In this document: positions 46,557 through 59,870 of the stretch, one piece after another
Layout: each line of letters starts with the position of its first letter
Numbering within the stretch: position 1 is the stretch's first letter
Assembly: GCA_018398575.1 (NCBI GenBank)
Contig: JAGTXZ010000024.1
Span: forward strand, 496,001-560,000
Direction: 5' to 3'
Length of the DNA: 64,000 nt
DNA from: Ampelomyces quisqualis
Taxonomy: Eukaryota > Ascomycota > Dothideomycetes > Pleosporales > Phaeosphaeriaceae
Notes under the pieces: model-generated
Told to the model about the DNA's origin: nothing
Databases searched by the model: none
Seen by the model: only the letters and a program-made list of their open reading frames with translations
Made by a program: the position numbers and the translations under genes

Positions 46557-49500
46557 AGCGCTATACTAATTGTAGAGTGCAACAGCGTAGCTTAGGCTTA
46601 ATTAATTATAAGTAAGAGGTTACTCTAGTTGTTCTAGTAGTAGGATATAAAGAGCCTTAATTGTTAATAAATATACTTATTTATAATCTTAGTTTGTCTA
46701 TTAGTTTGTTTATAGTAAGCTGTAGAAAGCTTAATTTGTACGCCTAGAATCTTACAGAACTTAGACTAGAATTAGAATACAAACTAGAGGCTGTAGTTAG
46801 ACACTATACTTTTAGGCGTGTAGCTAAATTAGTATACCTATTAAATAAATAAGTAAGCTATTTCTTGCGCGTTAATTGTTTTGTAGCAAGGAATTGGAAT
46901 AGCTTACTTAGATAAATAATTAATAATAACTATTATTTAATTATAGCTATAATAATCTGTTAGAAATGTCTTAAAATCTATATACAAATACTATATAAGC
47001 CTATTAGAAATAAGTAATAGATAGAGAGAACCTTAGGATTAGAGCTGTCTTAGATAGGATCTCTAATAGGATACGTAGTTTTATACATAGCGTTTATATA
47101 TAGCCTCTATACCTTTCTAATAATATTGCTAGGCTAGAAGCTAATACGTCTTTATAGCACTTAAGTAAGCAGTAGATATCTAATTATAAGCCTTTCTAAT
47201 TAGTTAAGTGTATAAGAGAAAATCTCTAAGTATATAAAGGTGTAAGTAATATAGTAGTAGTTCTTCTTAAACATAATACAGCTATAGTAACGTAAAGCGT
47301 TCTTCTTTAAAAGAGTAGCAATTTTCTACTAGTAGGGCTTTAATTAGTTCTAAAGAGTTAATGTTTAAGAGGGCACTAATAAAGTAAACTAAAATAGTAG
47401 AAACAGTAGACTCTAGCTAGATATAAACGTAGTTCTAGGCTAGTTTAGAGTTAATTAGGTAGTTTAGTTATTTAGGTTCTAAAAGTATACAAGATTTGTT
47501 ATCTTGCTAAGCAGCTTTAACTATACTAACGTCTTGTTCTCTTTAGCTAAGGATATTAGCTTTCTTGTTTAACTTACTAGGCATGTACTTAATGTAGAAA
47601 TTAAAAGAAGTAATAACTTCTGCCTATTAGGCTTAATGTATAGTAAGAACCTTTGTAGTTATAAAGTATTTTAAGGAGTAATAGTCTAAATACACCTAGA
47701 TTTAGCTTTGTATAGAAGTAAGCTTAGCTCTCTACTTCTTAAATACTTTTAAGACAGCAAATAGTTCTTTGTTATATATTTTCTAATTAAGTTTAGCCTT
47801 AGATAGAGCGTAACTATAAAAGGCTATAAGATACTACTTATTATTAGAGTGCCTTTAAGAGAGTACTCCTACTATTACTCTATCTAACGCGTTAGTTTCT
47901 AATTTTATATTATACTTAAGATAGAAATAAGATAGCGTAGGAATAGCTAGGAGAAAGGCTTTAATCTAATTAAAAGCCTATTAGCAGTCTATAGTCTATT
48001 TAAAAGGAGTAGCAGAACTCTAAAGCTTTATAATTAGTTTAGCTATACAAGAGAAATCCTTAATACATTGTTAATAGAAACTAGCAAAACTAAGAAATAA
48101 CTTAACACTAGTAACTATAGTAGGTTTAGCCTAGTTGTAAAGTGCTTCTACCTTATTAGAGTTAACCTTAGTGCTCTAGTTTATAAAAACGTAACCTAGA
48201 TACTTTATATAAGTTATATAGAATTTACTCTTCTAAATATCTACTTAGAGTTCTATAGTACGTAGGCGCTCTAGGACCTTTTAGACGTGTTTCTAATTTA
48301 AATTTATATCTTTAGAGAAAATTAGAATGTTATTAAGATACGCAATGTAGAAATTATTAAAATAATTAATTAGTATATTATTTATATAGCGCTAATACGT
48401 AGCTAGCCTATTATATAAGCTAAAAGAGAGTACCTTACACTTATAGGTCTTGTAATATATCTAGAAAGTAGTATACTCTTTAGAGTTAGAATCTATATAA
48501 ATTTTGTTAAAGGCAGCCTTAATATTAAACTTAGTAAAGATTTTAGCTTTAGAGGGGCGTAATAATAGCTTATTAATACAAGAAATTAGATAAACGTTCT
48601 TGTATATAAGAGCGTTAATCTTCTAGTAGTCTATACAGATGCGTATATTTCTATTTAGTTTGCGTACACAAAGAATAAGTAAAGTAAAAGGACTTTAGCT
48701 AGCCTTAATAAAACTCTTCTAAAGGTGTTTCTAGACATAGGCCTTAGTAGCTTTAAGCTCTTTCTAATTCTACTTATACAAGAGACTAAACGTATTTAGT
48801 AATAGTTTTTTAAAGATAATCTTATAATTATACAAACAATAAAGAAGTAATTAATTAGCTACTAACTTACTAAATATATTCTAATACTAAAAGTAGCAGG
48901 CAGGTAATTACTTATCTAATTAGCATTAATTGTCTGCGTTGTCTTTAGAGGCAAGGATCCTATTAATCTTATAGAGGCTAGTTGTAAAGAACTTGTTTTA
49001 GGGCCTCTTTATAATAAAGTAAAATATATTAGCAGAAATAAGCGCAATGCAAGTAGTTAAAGAAAGTTTAGACTCTAAGTAGAGTTGCTTAGTTAGGGTA
49101 TAAGAAATCTCTAAGAATTTTTAGGCTAATAAAAGCTTTAAGCATCTCTTAATACAGTAAATAAAAGAAAAAAAATAATAGTAAGAACTGTTTTAAATAT
49201 AATAGTCTTCTTTCTTCTATAGAGCGTTGCGTTATTGCATATTAAGATAGACAGTAGCTAGCACTATAGCTTAATATAGAATAGTAAAAATAGAAAGTAA
49301 AGGATTATATAAACAGAAGTACTTAGATAGCTAAATAAACTGTAGCCTATTTGTGTCTAATTAAATCTTAAATTATCTTAACTATTAGAGGCTAAGTATA
49401 TAGTCCTAAGACTTAAGATTAAGAATAAAAAAGAGGTAGTTTAAAATCTTTTAACTATTAATATTTAAGTATAGTTAAATATATTAAGTAACTAAAAAAG

Positions 49501-51200
49501 TAATCTAATTCTTAAAGCTACGTACCTAAACATAGAAGAAGAGCTTTTAGATAAGTTAATGTAAAGCGTTAAAAACAGATAAAACAATTTATAAATTTAA
49601 AAATAAGAAACTTTAAGTACTAGTGTTAACAAGAGTATTAAGGTGTAAGCTAATACCTTAGTTATAAAGAAGCGCAGGTATAAAAAAATAAAGACTGTAA
49701 AATAAATAAGAAAAGTTAAAGTAAAATAGATTATAACAGCTTAGGCCTAAAAAGAAAGTTCTTTTTAGGCGCTTTTGTTTCTTATATAATACACTTTCTA
49801 GTTAGGTTGCTCTTAAGTATCTTTAAACTTATCTACTTTTATAGCTTTAATCTAACGTATATAAAGCTTTGTGTAATTACTAAAGTAGTATTTTAGCTTA
49901 CTACAATTGTAATAACTACTAGAAGTCTTTTGTTAGTTAGGTTTAGAAGTCTTACTAAAAAGACGCACTATTATTAATTAATAGGCTAGCGTAGAATATA
50001 TTAGAGCGCTAGAGGTAGTAGCTTAATTTAGCTCTAAATTAGTTTATAGGGCCTACCTAATTAGCAATTTAGCAGCAGCTAGTAATATACTTAAGTTAAG
50101 ATTATTCTTCTACTCTATATTATAGGTAGTAAGGTATTCTACTATCTAATTAAATAAGTTTTTCTATTAGTGCCTAAATCCTAGGTTAAGAGCTTATAGT
50201 CTTAGCGTAATTTTTATCTACAAGTAGTAAACCCACTCTAAAGAAAGTACTTATCTTTTAACTATAGAACTTAGAAACTTAGCTTTAAACAAGAAGAATA
50301 TTTCTTCTTTAGTTATCTATATTTAATTAAAGGCTGTACAGCTTTTAGCTACCTTGTTACCTATAATAAAGTAGAACTTAAGTAGCTTAATTATTTACTT
50401 AGCGTTCTAGAATTACTCTTAATTAGTATCTAATAAATATTTAAGCTTAAAATAGCCCTTAGCTAATCCTGTAGTATAGCTCTATACTAGGGCCATGCGT
50501 TACCTCTTAGTCTAATAGTAATTTAAGTTAATTTTAAGTTAATTCTAAATAGAAGCCTGCTATTAGTAAAAAGTAAGATCTTTTCTATTACTAAGATTAT
50601 TAATATTAGGTATCTTCTCTAATTATTAAGATTAGTAGAAACTTTTACAGTAATATAAGTGTTCTAATGTAAAGCTATTAGATAAACAGCAGAGTGCAGA
50701 ATTATTCTAAGGTAATTTAGTAGTAAGTAGAAGCTTATCTAGTTCTATTAAAGGAGTTAGTTCTTTTCTAAGAGAATTAATTTTTGCAAACGCCTGTTTT
50801 AGTTCTTATTATAATTAATTAACTTCTATTTATGCAAAAGTTAGATTTAGTGTAGCTCTAGGCTAAAGAGTATCTTTAGATTCTTTAGTGTCTAACTTTT
50901 TTATTTTAGCACTTTGTTACTAGGTTATAATAGTTAATACAAAGTTTCCTTAGAATTCTCTAGGTGTTAGTATAGGTGCAGATTTTAGAGGAGTTATTAG
51001 CGTTGCCTCTAATACTCTTAGGTTATTAATAGTCTCTAAGTCTTTATCTTAGCGCTAAACGCAACTTTTACTAAAGTAATCTTAACTATATATTAATAAA
51101 AAGATCTAAACCTAAAGCCTTTAGCTATTAAAAGATCTAAGAGATTCTAACTATGTTTAATAGATTTAAGGTTACAAACAGATCTAATTTAGATAGAGTT
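46557..51200 (-). pseudogene. outer element gag-pol, main part, RIP-inactivated
   Basis: Minus-strand frames, 5' to 3'. Gag from about 51.2 kb (LETINNLRVLEATLITPLK; ELKQAFAKINSLRKEL) contains a CX2CX4HX4C knuckle at 49873-49914 that now reads Y-x2-C-x4-Y-x4-Y, three of four ligands lost by TpG or CpA to TpA changes. RT follows (ICIDYQKINALIYKN; FTKFNIKAAFNKIYI), with its YxDD box at 48329-48340 reading YLNN. RNase H includes YNKELFAVLKVFKK (about 47.75 kb). The integrase core occupies about 47.25-46.56 kb (IDFKTFLTDYYSYN, INYLSK.AIPIPCYKTINA, ILGVQIKLSTAYYKQTNRQT). The frame then runs into the AGTAT target site and continues at 38418. Confidence 0.82.
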
Positions 51201-51285
51201 TTAGACATTTTAACGCAATCTTTTTAAAAGTAAATTACAATATTATTTAAATGCTACTACTAGCAGAATACAGTTTTTCTTGTAA

Positions 51286-51585
51286 TATAATAACGTAAGT
51301 AAGTGTAGCTATTAGAATTAAATTAGATACGTATTAGAGGCATATAGAAGTGCGTATTGTATTAGAAATTCTAAATTAGCTATATACCTATAGGTCTTGT
51401 ATAGAAAGATAAAAAAAACTTCTTTTCTATCTAATATAATAGGCTTGTTTTTATAGTTAAGGTAGTAACTAAATTAGAGCTAATTTAAAACACTTTTAGT
51501 ACTACCTCTACTATTTCTTCTATAATCTGTTACTAAGCCTTTATAGAGTATTAGATATAACATGTATTTACATATACCTGTTACA
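51286..51585 (-). repeat. 5' LTR of the outer element (300 bp)
   Basis: Right copy in the window; 5' LTR in the element's own sense. Ends CCTGTTACA, then AACCT. Confidence 0.88.
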
Positions 51586-51590
51586 AACCT
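51586..51590. repeat. target-site duplication AACCT, right copy
   Basis: Exact match to 36333-36337. Confidence 0.8.
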
Positions 51591-53049
51591 CTACTCTTAT
51601 CTACTTTAGCGTAAAAAGATTAGGTAGAAAGTAGATTAGAGTTAGAATCTTACGTAAAGGTACTCTAACTCTACCTAACCTCTAACTATTTAGTATTTAC
51701 TACTATAGGTACTAGATAGTTTAATATAAAATACTAACTAAATGATAATATACCTATAGCTATATTATACTAACTAAGCTCTTCTTAACTAATCTTCTAT
51801 ACCTAATTAATAGAGTATTTAGTAATATATGCTAATATTAAAGATTATATTTAATAAGCTTTTATTAGTATTATAGTAAAGTAACATAAGAAGTAAGTCT
51901 AAAGGACGCTTAGGGCACAGCTAAGGGCATAGACAAGATATAATAGCTAAAGGGCTATTAGAGGACAGAATAACTAATAACACACATACCTAATAATAAT
52001 ATATTTAAATCTACATCAAATCTAATAGGCCTTAAAGGTAAATAATGCTCTACTACATATAGCAACTAATTACAACTCTAAATTCTTATTAGCCTAGGCC
52101 TTAGAAGGCTGCGCACCTGCGCATACACCTACGCTCTTCTGTAGTCCTTGTAACCTAGGAATTGCAGGAACTTAACAGTCTAACAAGTGTTTAGCAAGCT
52201 GCTACAGTTCTCTCTAGAATATAATTAGTATCTATTCTAAGGACATAGAGTTAATACTCTAAGATTAAAGGAACAGAAAGTAGGATCTAGAGCAACGCCT
52301 ATCTAAAGTACCTAGATTAGCTACTACTAGAACTAAGTTAGAAGAGGGATTAAGCAGACCCTAAAAAGCAGAGCAATAGCTAAAGGAGCAAGACGCAAGC
52401 TGCAGCTAAAGCTATATTAGGCTAAGTAAAAGCGCAAAGTTATTGCGCTCTACTAAGCATATAGTATACTAAAAAAGTCCTAGAGTATAGATAGCAGAAA
52501 CAACTAAAAGCAGACTAAGGAAGACATTAAAATAGGCAGTTAAGAGGAAGAGAAAATTAATAATTGCTTAGACAGCAAGTATAAAGAAATTAGGAAGAAA
52601 TTAGTAGACTTTATAACAGAAGCGCTATTAGACATTAGAAAAGCTTAAGCCTTTAGTTTTTTAGCAACCCTATATAAAGTAGCAACCTTAATCCTAGTCT
52701 TTTAAGCTATTGCTCTTCTTTAGTTTATTTAAATAAGCTCTAACTACTGTTTAGGCAGCCTATAAAAGCAACGCAAAGACAACACAGAACTACTTAACAG
52801 CACATTAAGCTGTTAATGCCTTAAATACCCTAACAGACAAGAAGCTCTACTGCTAACGCCTATAAAGTTAATAAGAGAAGCTAGCGCAAATATAAGTAGT
52901 GCGCTAGAGAAGCAGGCTAAACAGCTATTAGAAGGGCACTCTAGGCGCAGAAGTATAGGCTAAGATAACTTAATGTTAAGAGCTCTTTAGATACTAGTAG
53001 AGTCTCTTAACTAAGTGCAGCTCCTATTATACACAACGCAGTTGCTATT
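51591..53049. other. AT-rich spacer between outer and third element
   Basis: About 1.4 kb of RIP-type DNA. Near 52.0-52.9 kb CpG/GpC-rich scraps may be the leader and early gag of the third element, but I found no LTR, tRNA-primer site or clear frame. Confidence 0.4.
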
Positions 53050-56000
53050 CTACCTAGTAGAGAACATACTGTTATTTAATAGTACTAACGTTACAGACTT
53101 TCTAGAGCGTTTTAAGGACTTCTTAAAGTACTATAGCTTTACAGACTAGATAATAATTAACAGACTAGTAGCCTACTATAAGCTAAGACAGAGAACTATT
53201 ATACAGGCGTCTAAAGAGTATATAGAAGCCTAGGATAACTACTTATAGAGAGAGCTCTACAATAGCCTCTAACAACGCTTTAAAAACAATAACAAAGGTT
53301 AACAGAAAGAGCGTATAGAGTACTTTAAACACTAGCTAGGTTAGTGCCAAATAAGATTAGACCTAAAGATTAGAGACTACTTGCAGGACTTTTAAATCTG
53401 CAGTAAAAGGTATATTAAAGCAGGCACTATTAATAAAGACTGTTGCAGCTACTACCTTGTTAAGGGACTGCTACTCTAACACGCAACAAAGATCCTAGAG
53501 AAGTTTAGCCTAAAAATAAACACCCTAAAGAACTTTAAGTACAAAAAGATCTAAGACTATCTAGTAAAGCGCCTAGAAGTAGAGGAAGAAGTGTGTATGT
53601 TAAATCTAGTAGAAGCTATAAGAGCCTTTAAACTAGAGGTAGAGTTTAAAGTAGAACTAGTAGCTAAACAACTATTAGCTCTACTGCAGCAAAACAACTT
53701 TAAACCTAGAATTAAGCTAGGAATAAACTTCTAACCTGCTACTCTTTAGTTGCTAACAAAGAGCACTCTATCTAAAAACTAGCGCAAGTAAGCTCCTCTT
53801 GGTACAGCGCCTACAAAGAATAAAGTAGATAACCTTATAGATAAGATGCTACAGCTTAGGCTTAACTAAATAACTATTAAGCAGTAGCTATAGAGTATGC
53901 AATAGACCTCTTGCAAAGCAGAGCTTATAAATAACCTAGTTATTTATGCCTTTGCAAGTAAACTAAAGAGCAATTAAGAGCCCTGTAACTATATATACCT
54001 TAGCTAGCTCTACAGAACTAGGGCTATTAGAACTACAGGCAACAGCAGTAAGTATAGAGAAATAACAACTATTAGCGCAACAGCTAGAACTATAGCTACT
54101 TAAACAACAATTAGAGTTACTAGCAGAGACGTCCTAGCAGAAGACTACTAAGCAGCTTTAGGATAAACTGTTAGGTTTGTAATAAGATAGGGTATTTAAA
54201 GCAGGACTGCCTAACACTAAGAGGCTTTATTACTAACAGCTAGTGCTTTCTTAACAAACGCAATATGCTCTAATAGAGGATGCCTAACAACCTACAGGGC
54301 TAAGTTACTAGCCTTAGCAACGCATAATAGGCTAAGACTATTTTAGCTAAGATTAAGAGGCGCTTTCTAAAACGTAACGTTAACCTTCTTAAGGTTAAAT
54401 CTAAGTTTATAGGCAGACTTAGTCCTTCTATTCCTATTAAGAATAACGCAGTCTCTATATAGTTAGTACTTAACACTTTAAGAGCGTTGTTAGAAGCAAA
54501 CTGTAACAAGTATTAGAACATGTTAGACTACCTTATAACTAAATCTAAGAAACTTCTTGCTAATAGTAGCTTAGTATTAGCTGTAGTTATTAGCTAAAAC
54601 TAAGTAAAGCGTAGTAACAGTTAGCCTGTATATAGTTAGGTTTAGGTTTAGAAACTACCTTAGAAACTAGTTAATAGGATCCTGCACTTAAAAGGTTATA
54701 GGGACAGAGATAACAGCTACTTTATAAGTAAGAAGCTAGGCTAAGACTACTTAGTTTAATTTGCAAGCAGTAATAGATCAAAAGATGTAGAAATAGAGGA
54801 TGTTACCTAACTAACTAAAAGGCTGTTAAAGCCTACCTACGCAGTAAAGCAAAAGGAGAGGAACCTAAAGAAGCAGCAGCTAGTCTAGAAGTTTAAGGCT
54901 AACGCCTAATTAGTTATCTAACGCATTCTTAATACTCTAGTTCTATTACTGCTTAAGACTGTTATTAGCAACATGCTAGAGGTTAAGAAAAAACTGTTCT
55001 AAGTAAGCTACACGCTAGCTAAGTTTAAGGACCTTTTAGTTACTCTAACACGCTACACAACAGTTAAAAGCGCTAACAAAGACTTAGATAGAGACTAACC
55101 TACTATAAGTACTAGTGTTAACTTACTAACCTAGGGCTTACTCCTAGACTACGTGCTAGTTAAGGCAGTAAACAGAAAAGTAAGTAAGTACTTTAGTATT
55201 AATGCTAAACACTAGTTAGACCTAGAGATTAGCTAGATTAAAAGGTACATCTAACGCAATAAAGAACTAGGCCTTAAGCTTACTGCTAACAAGGACTTCT
55301 GCAAGCCTACTTACTGTTAGAGGGAGTATAATTAAGCCTTAGGCGTAGAGCACTTTAGGAGAGAGTGCTTAAAAGTACCTATTAATATTAAGAGGACCTA
55401 GTTTCTTAGCCTTATTAACTCTAGCGCAGAGCTTAACACTATAAAAAGAGAAACAGTAGAACAAGCTATGCTTCTAATTATATCTCTACTAAAGAGTATA
55501 AGAACTGTAAAGATAGTAGTAGCAAACAGTTTAACTAAAGAGTTCTTAGGCATTGTATAGAGAGTACCTATTACTATTAGAAGGATTAAAATCTGCACTA
55601 GCTTCTTTATCCTTAAGGAGTGCACAAACCTAATTATCTTAGGCAATCCCTTTCTAACAGACGCTTAAGCTAGAATTAAGTATGCTACTAATAGGCTAAC
55701 CTACTACTAAATCTTTAGTAAGGATAGTAAACACAGTACAAGATTTATGTGCACAAGAGGCAATTAGATTAACGCGCTAGAACTCTACTCTAGGCCTTTT
55801 ATAGGAAACGTTAGGGAAGTGTAATTGCTAGCGTTTTACTCTTATCTAAACCTGTTGTATAGCTAGACTAGAACTATTAATTAAACTTAACACAGCTTTA
55901 ACTAGACCCTAATACTCTAAGTAATAATTAGCTAGCAATAAAGTTAGCAACAGAGTAGCTCTAACAGAAATCTTTATTACTAATTATTTCTTTAGAAATA

Positions 56001-59000
56001 CAGTTCTTCTAGTAGCTAGGTGTAGGCACTATAGGCGTAGGGCCTAACAGATCTATTATTATTAGTAACAGCAATAGAATGCACATGCTTGTTAGCAACA
56101 GCGTAGGCTACTACTCTTAAAATATTATAGCAAGTGTTGTAAAGCAGCTCCTTTAGAGTCTTAAGATTAATATTAGTGCTAAGAGCTTCTAGAAGCAAGA
56201 GCTTAGTAAAACAACTAGTAAGAAGAGGTTACTTATTAAAGTAATAACAATTTAGCTAAAGCGCATAACTAATCTATAATTAAACAACATCTCTTTTAAC
56301 GTTAGCACTTTACACAAGCAAAAAGCTTAAAAGGTCTAGCTAGTAGATAACTTAGAATAGGCCCTAAGAGATATTAGTAGGTATAAAGATTAGAAAGAGC
56401 GTGCGCGCATTTAACAAGTACTAAATAAAAAGAATGCTCTATTCTTAAGCTACTTTAAGCTACAATACGCAAAGTTCCCTAGAGGCATAAGGCTTATGTT
56501 AGAACGTCTGTTAAAAATAAAGATCTCTCTAGATCTGCTCTTACAAGAACAAGCTATACTAGAGGAGCTACTGTACTAATAGGAAGCCGCCCTAGCCTAG
56601 AACTTTAGTAAATTAAGACAGGTTAGCTATAAGGTAGTACCTCTAATTAAAATTAACACTGTTCCTTACAAGGCGTAGCAAGCTAATCAATTCCCTATTC
56701 CCTAAAAACTTAGAGAAGTAGTAGTTAAAATAGTATAAAAGTAGATTAACTAAGAGGCTCTTAAACTGTGCAGAAGTTAATACCAAAACCTATAGTTTCT
56801 GGTAGCTAAGAAAGACAAAGGATATTAGCTTATTAACAACGCGCAAAAGATTAACAAGGTTACAATTTGTAACGCAAACTTACTGCCTAATCTAGATAAA
56901 TTTACAGAAGATTTTACTAGTTGCGTAATTATAAGCTTACTTAATTTCTTTTTAAGATATAACTAAGTAGAGCTACATAAGGACTTCTAAGACATAACAG
57001 CGTTCTATACACCTATTAGACTAGTACGCTAGTGCACACTACCTATAGGTATAACAAATTCTATTGCTAAATTTGTACGCGTTATAACTAAAATATACTA
57101 AGATTACATTCTAGAGCGCTACAGACCTTACCTAGATAATGTTTGCATTAAAGAACTAAAGTCCTACTATAACAGAATAGAAATTAAACTAAGTATTAGA
57201 AAGTACGTTGCAGAGCATCTCTGCAATATAGACGCTGTTCTAGCAGACATTAAGCGCGCAGGGGCCACAATATTAGGCTACAAATTAGACTTCTATTATA
57301 CGTCTATAATTGTAGTAGGCTATTATGTTAACGCTGCTAGCTAACATTCTAACTACAAGAAAATTAAGAAGATACTCTTCTAGCTGCCTTACAGAGACTA
57401 AAAAGACGTTTAAATATTTATTAGCATATGCGTGTATTACAGAGTGTAGATTAAGCATTTTAGCATTATTTTAGAACTACTATTCTACCTGCTACGCAAA
57501 AATACGCTCTTTAAGTAGTTCTTAGAATAGTAGGGCGCAATAGATAAATTGAAGCGCGCGCTATGTTCTACGCTAGCGCTTATCTTTATCTCTTATAATA
57601 AGCTGTTACTTCTAATTGTTATATCTGTTAATAGTAGTTAAAAGAGTTAGGGCGTAGTTCTTATACAGCTAGATCTAAAGGGTTATTAGCACCCTATCTA
57701 GTATAAAAGTAGAGTTTAGTCTAAGTCTAAATAAAATTAAGACTTAGAAAAATACAAATGTAAAGCCTTACTTCTAGCGCTAAAGAAGTTTTAGACCTAC
57801 CTATACAGAGTAGAGTTTATTATAAAAACAGACGCAAAGACGCTAGTTGCACAGCTTTAGCAAAGTGCAACTAACTTACTAAGAGCCCTTATTACATAGT
57901 AGCTAGCGCTTCTTAATATATAAGAATTTAATATAGTCTATATTAAAAGCAAGAGAAACGTAGTAGCTAACGCCCTTTTAAGAAGATCTAAGAAACTAGA
58001 GTAGAAGCTACCTAATAAGCTAGAAGAAGATATTAAAGACTTTATTAACGCTTATTTAAATTTAGTACAGCTTGCTATTACTATACACCTGCGCGCAGCT
58101 AACCTACGTTATAGTAGCTGTAAAGCTAATCTTAGCTTTAAAGACTAACTATTAGATAAAGCCTATAACAAAGAATCTTAGGCTTAGGCTTATTAGATTC
58201 TATTCTACTGTTAGCCTAATAGTCTTTTAAGAGCTAAAATAAAAAAATTTACAAAGAGAGCACTTAAATTAACAGTAAGAGAAAAGCATCTGTTCTTAAT
58301 ACTAACTAAAGGGCGCCTGCTGTAGCAAATTGTAGACAAACCTAACAAATGTTTAGCTATTATTAAAGCTATGCATAATAAAGCAGAATACTATAAGAAA
58401 AAAGGCATATAGCGCAAAGTTTAAGCGCGTTATTATTAGAAAGGATAATATAAAGATGTTAAGTCCTACGTTAAGTTATACCTAGAGTGTTAAGTATACG
58501 CCTTAGCAATAGTTTAAGAGGAACTCTAGCTAATAACCCTTCTAATAATGCCCTTTAGCTAGATATCTATAGATATAGTCTATATGCCTTTAGCTAGAGG
58601 CAAGAAGTTTCTTGTAGTAGCCTAATACACTACAACGCAGTAGGCTAAAGCTAAAGCCCTATTAAACGCGGACTTAGCATCTATTGTTAAGTTTCTAGAA
58701 AGAAAAGTCTTCTGCTAATAGGGCCTACTACTTAAAATTTTAGTTAATAGAGGGCCTAAAAACAAGCATCTACTAATTAACTTGCAACAGCAATTTAGAA
58801 TCTATAGAGTAGTAGCTAGCGCCTATTATCTATAGAGTTAAGGCTTAATTAAACAAGAACACGCGCTAATAGTAGATGCCTTAAAGAAGCTTAGTAGAAT
58901 ATAGGTTAACTACTTAGACTGCGTTCTATAGGCTAATTAGACTAGTGTTAAGCGTATAACTAGAAAGACTCTAGCGTTTCTTACATGTAGTTGCAAGCAC

Positions 59001-59870
59001 GTACTACCTATTAAATTGTATATACTAACCTAGCAGACTCTACCTTAGAAAGAAGTAACTAATACTACTTTGCTCTTAGCTATAAAGGCTTATTAATTTA
59101 AAAAGAGAGATATTAGGTTATAAGAATCTATTGCTAGAACAGTTTAACTAAGAAACAACAACAAGGACTACTTTAATAAGAACAGAGTTACTAGAGCAGA
59201 CAAACTAAAGGTTAGCAACTTAGTTCTGCTTAGAGATTTCTACTATAACAATAACTAATTAGTGCTTAGCAAGTTCCTTCTAAAGTAGCAAAGGCTATTT
59301 AGAATATATAAAGTTAGAGAGAAGAGGTAGTACAACCTTAAGAAGCTTAATAGAGCACTGTTTTAAAGCTACACGCTAGGCAACAGGTTAAAGAAGTTCT
59401 ATTAGCGCACAGAAATAGAACTAAAGCTTATTAACAAGAACCTATCTACTAACAAGACTAAAGACTAGGCGCTCTCTAGCTATAGGCAGGACATCCTACA
59501 ACTAGTAAGAGAATTAGTAGCGCGCTAGTGTTCTAAGAGGCTTAAGAACGCTACTAAGGTAGATAAGAATAAAAATTTAGATTTAGAACAATTAGCAGAG
59601 ACGCGCTAAAGAGCTGTTAGAGTGTACATTGTTAAAAACCTAAACTTTAACAGATCTAAATATAAAGTTGTTAGAATAGCTTTAAAGTATCTACAAGAAC
59701 AAAAATAGATAGCAAAGAAAGGTACACAACAGACGCAGTTTACAATAATCCTACTAGCTATCTAAAGTAACACTGTTAAAACAAGCCTATGCATTTACTA
59801 TTTAGAAGCTATATTAGCGCTACGCTACAAGGTATGTAAGCCTAAACTTCTAAATATACTAAAGCTTTAG
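53050..59870 (+). mobile_element. third Gypsy-like retrotransposon, gag-pol remnant
   Basis: Plus-strand frames with TAA/TAG as former Gln/Trp. Capsid-like gag at about 53.06-54.0 kb (NVTDFLERFKDFLKYY; KERIEYFKHQLGQCQ). Aspartic protease at about 55.41-55.7 kb: INSSAELNTIK, where the catalytic D-S/T-G is now N-S-S, and LIILGNPFL. RT at about 56.3-57.3 kb (FLVAKKDKGYQLINNAQKIN; RPYLDNVCIK at about 57130, YLDN for YLDD). RNase H at about 57.6-57.95 kb (IKTDAKTLVAQLQQSATN). Integrase at about 58.3-59.3 kb, with a zinc region (MHNKAEYYKKK, LECQVYA), DDE landmarks (ISIDIVYMPLARGKKFLVVA; ILVNRGPKNKHLL) and a long C-terminal part. The RT style differs from both nested elements, so this is another lineage. 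No LTR pair was found; the 3' end may lie outside the window or be overwritten. Confidence 0.72.

Larger units (their letters stand above)
36338..51585 (-). mobile_element. outer LTR retrotransposon (Ty3/Gypsy chromovirus), interrupted
   Basis: Bounded by 300-bp LTRs (36338-36637, 51286-51585) with TGTAACA...TGTTACA ends, some altered by RIP, and a 5-bp target duplication AACCT. Length is 15248 bp including the inner insertion and about 7.1 kb without it. Coding sense is minus: gag (about 51.2-49.75 kb), RT and RNase H (about 48.9-47.5 kb), then integrase and chromodomain (about 47.3 kb, across the insertion, to about 37.67 kb). A purine-rich tract (AAGAAGAGAGG in minus sense, about 36640-36650) sits just before its 3' LTR, as expected for a polypurine tract. 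Order PR-RT-RH-IN-chromodomain places it in the Gypsy chromovirus group. All frames are RIP-killed. Confidence 0.88.

Noticed and set aside
55398..55646. 82-codon minus frame with hydrophobic stretch
   Set aside because: Opposite strand of the third element's protease region, which has clear retroviral-protease landmarks on the plus strand.
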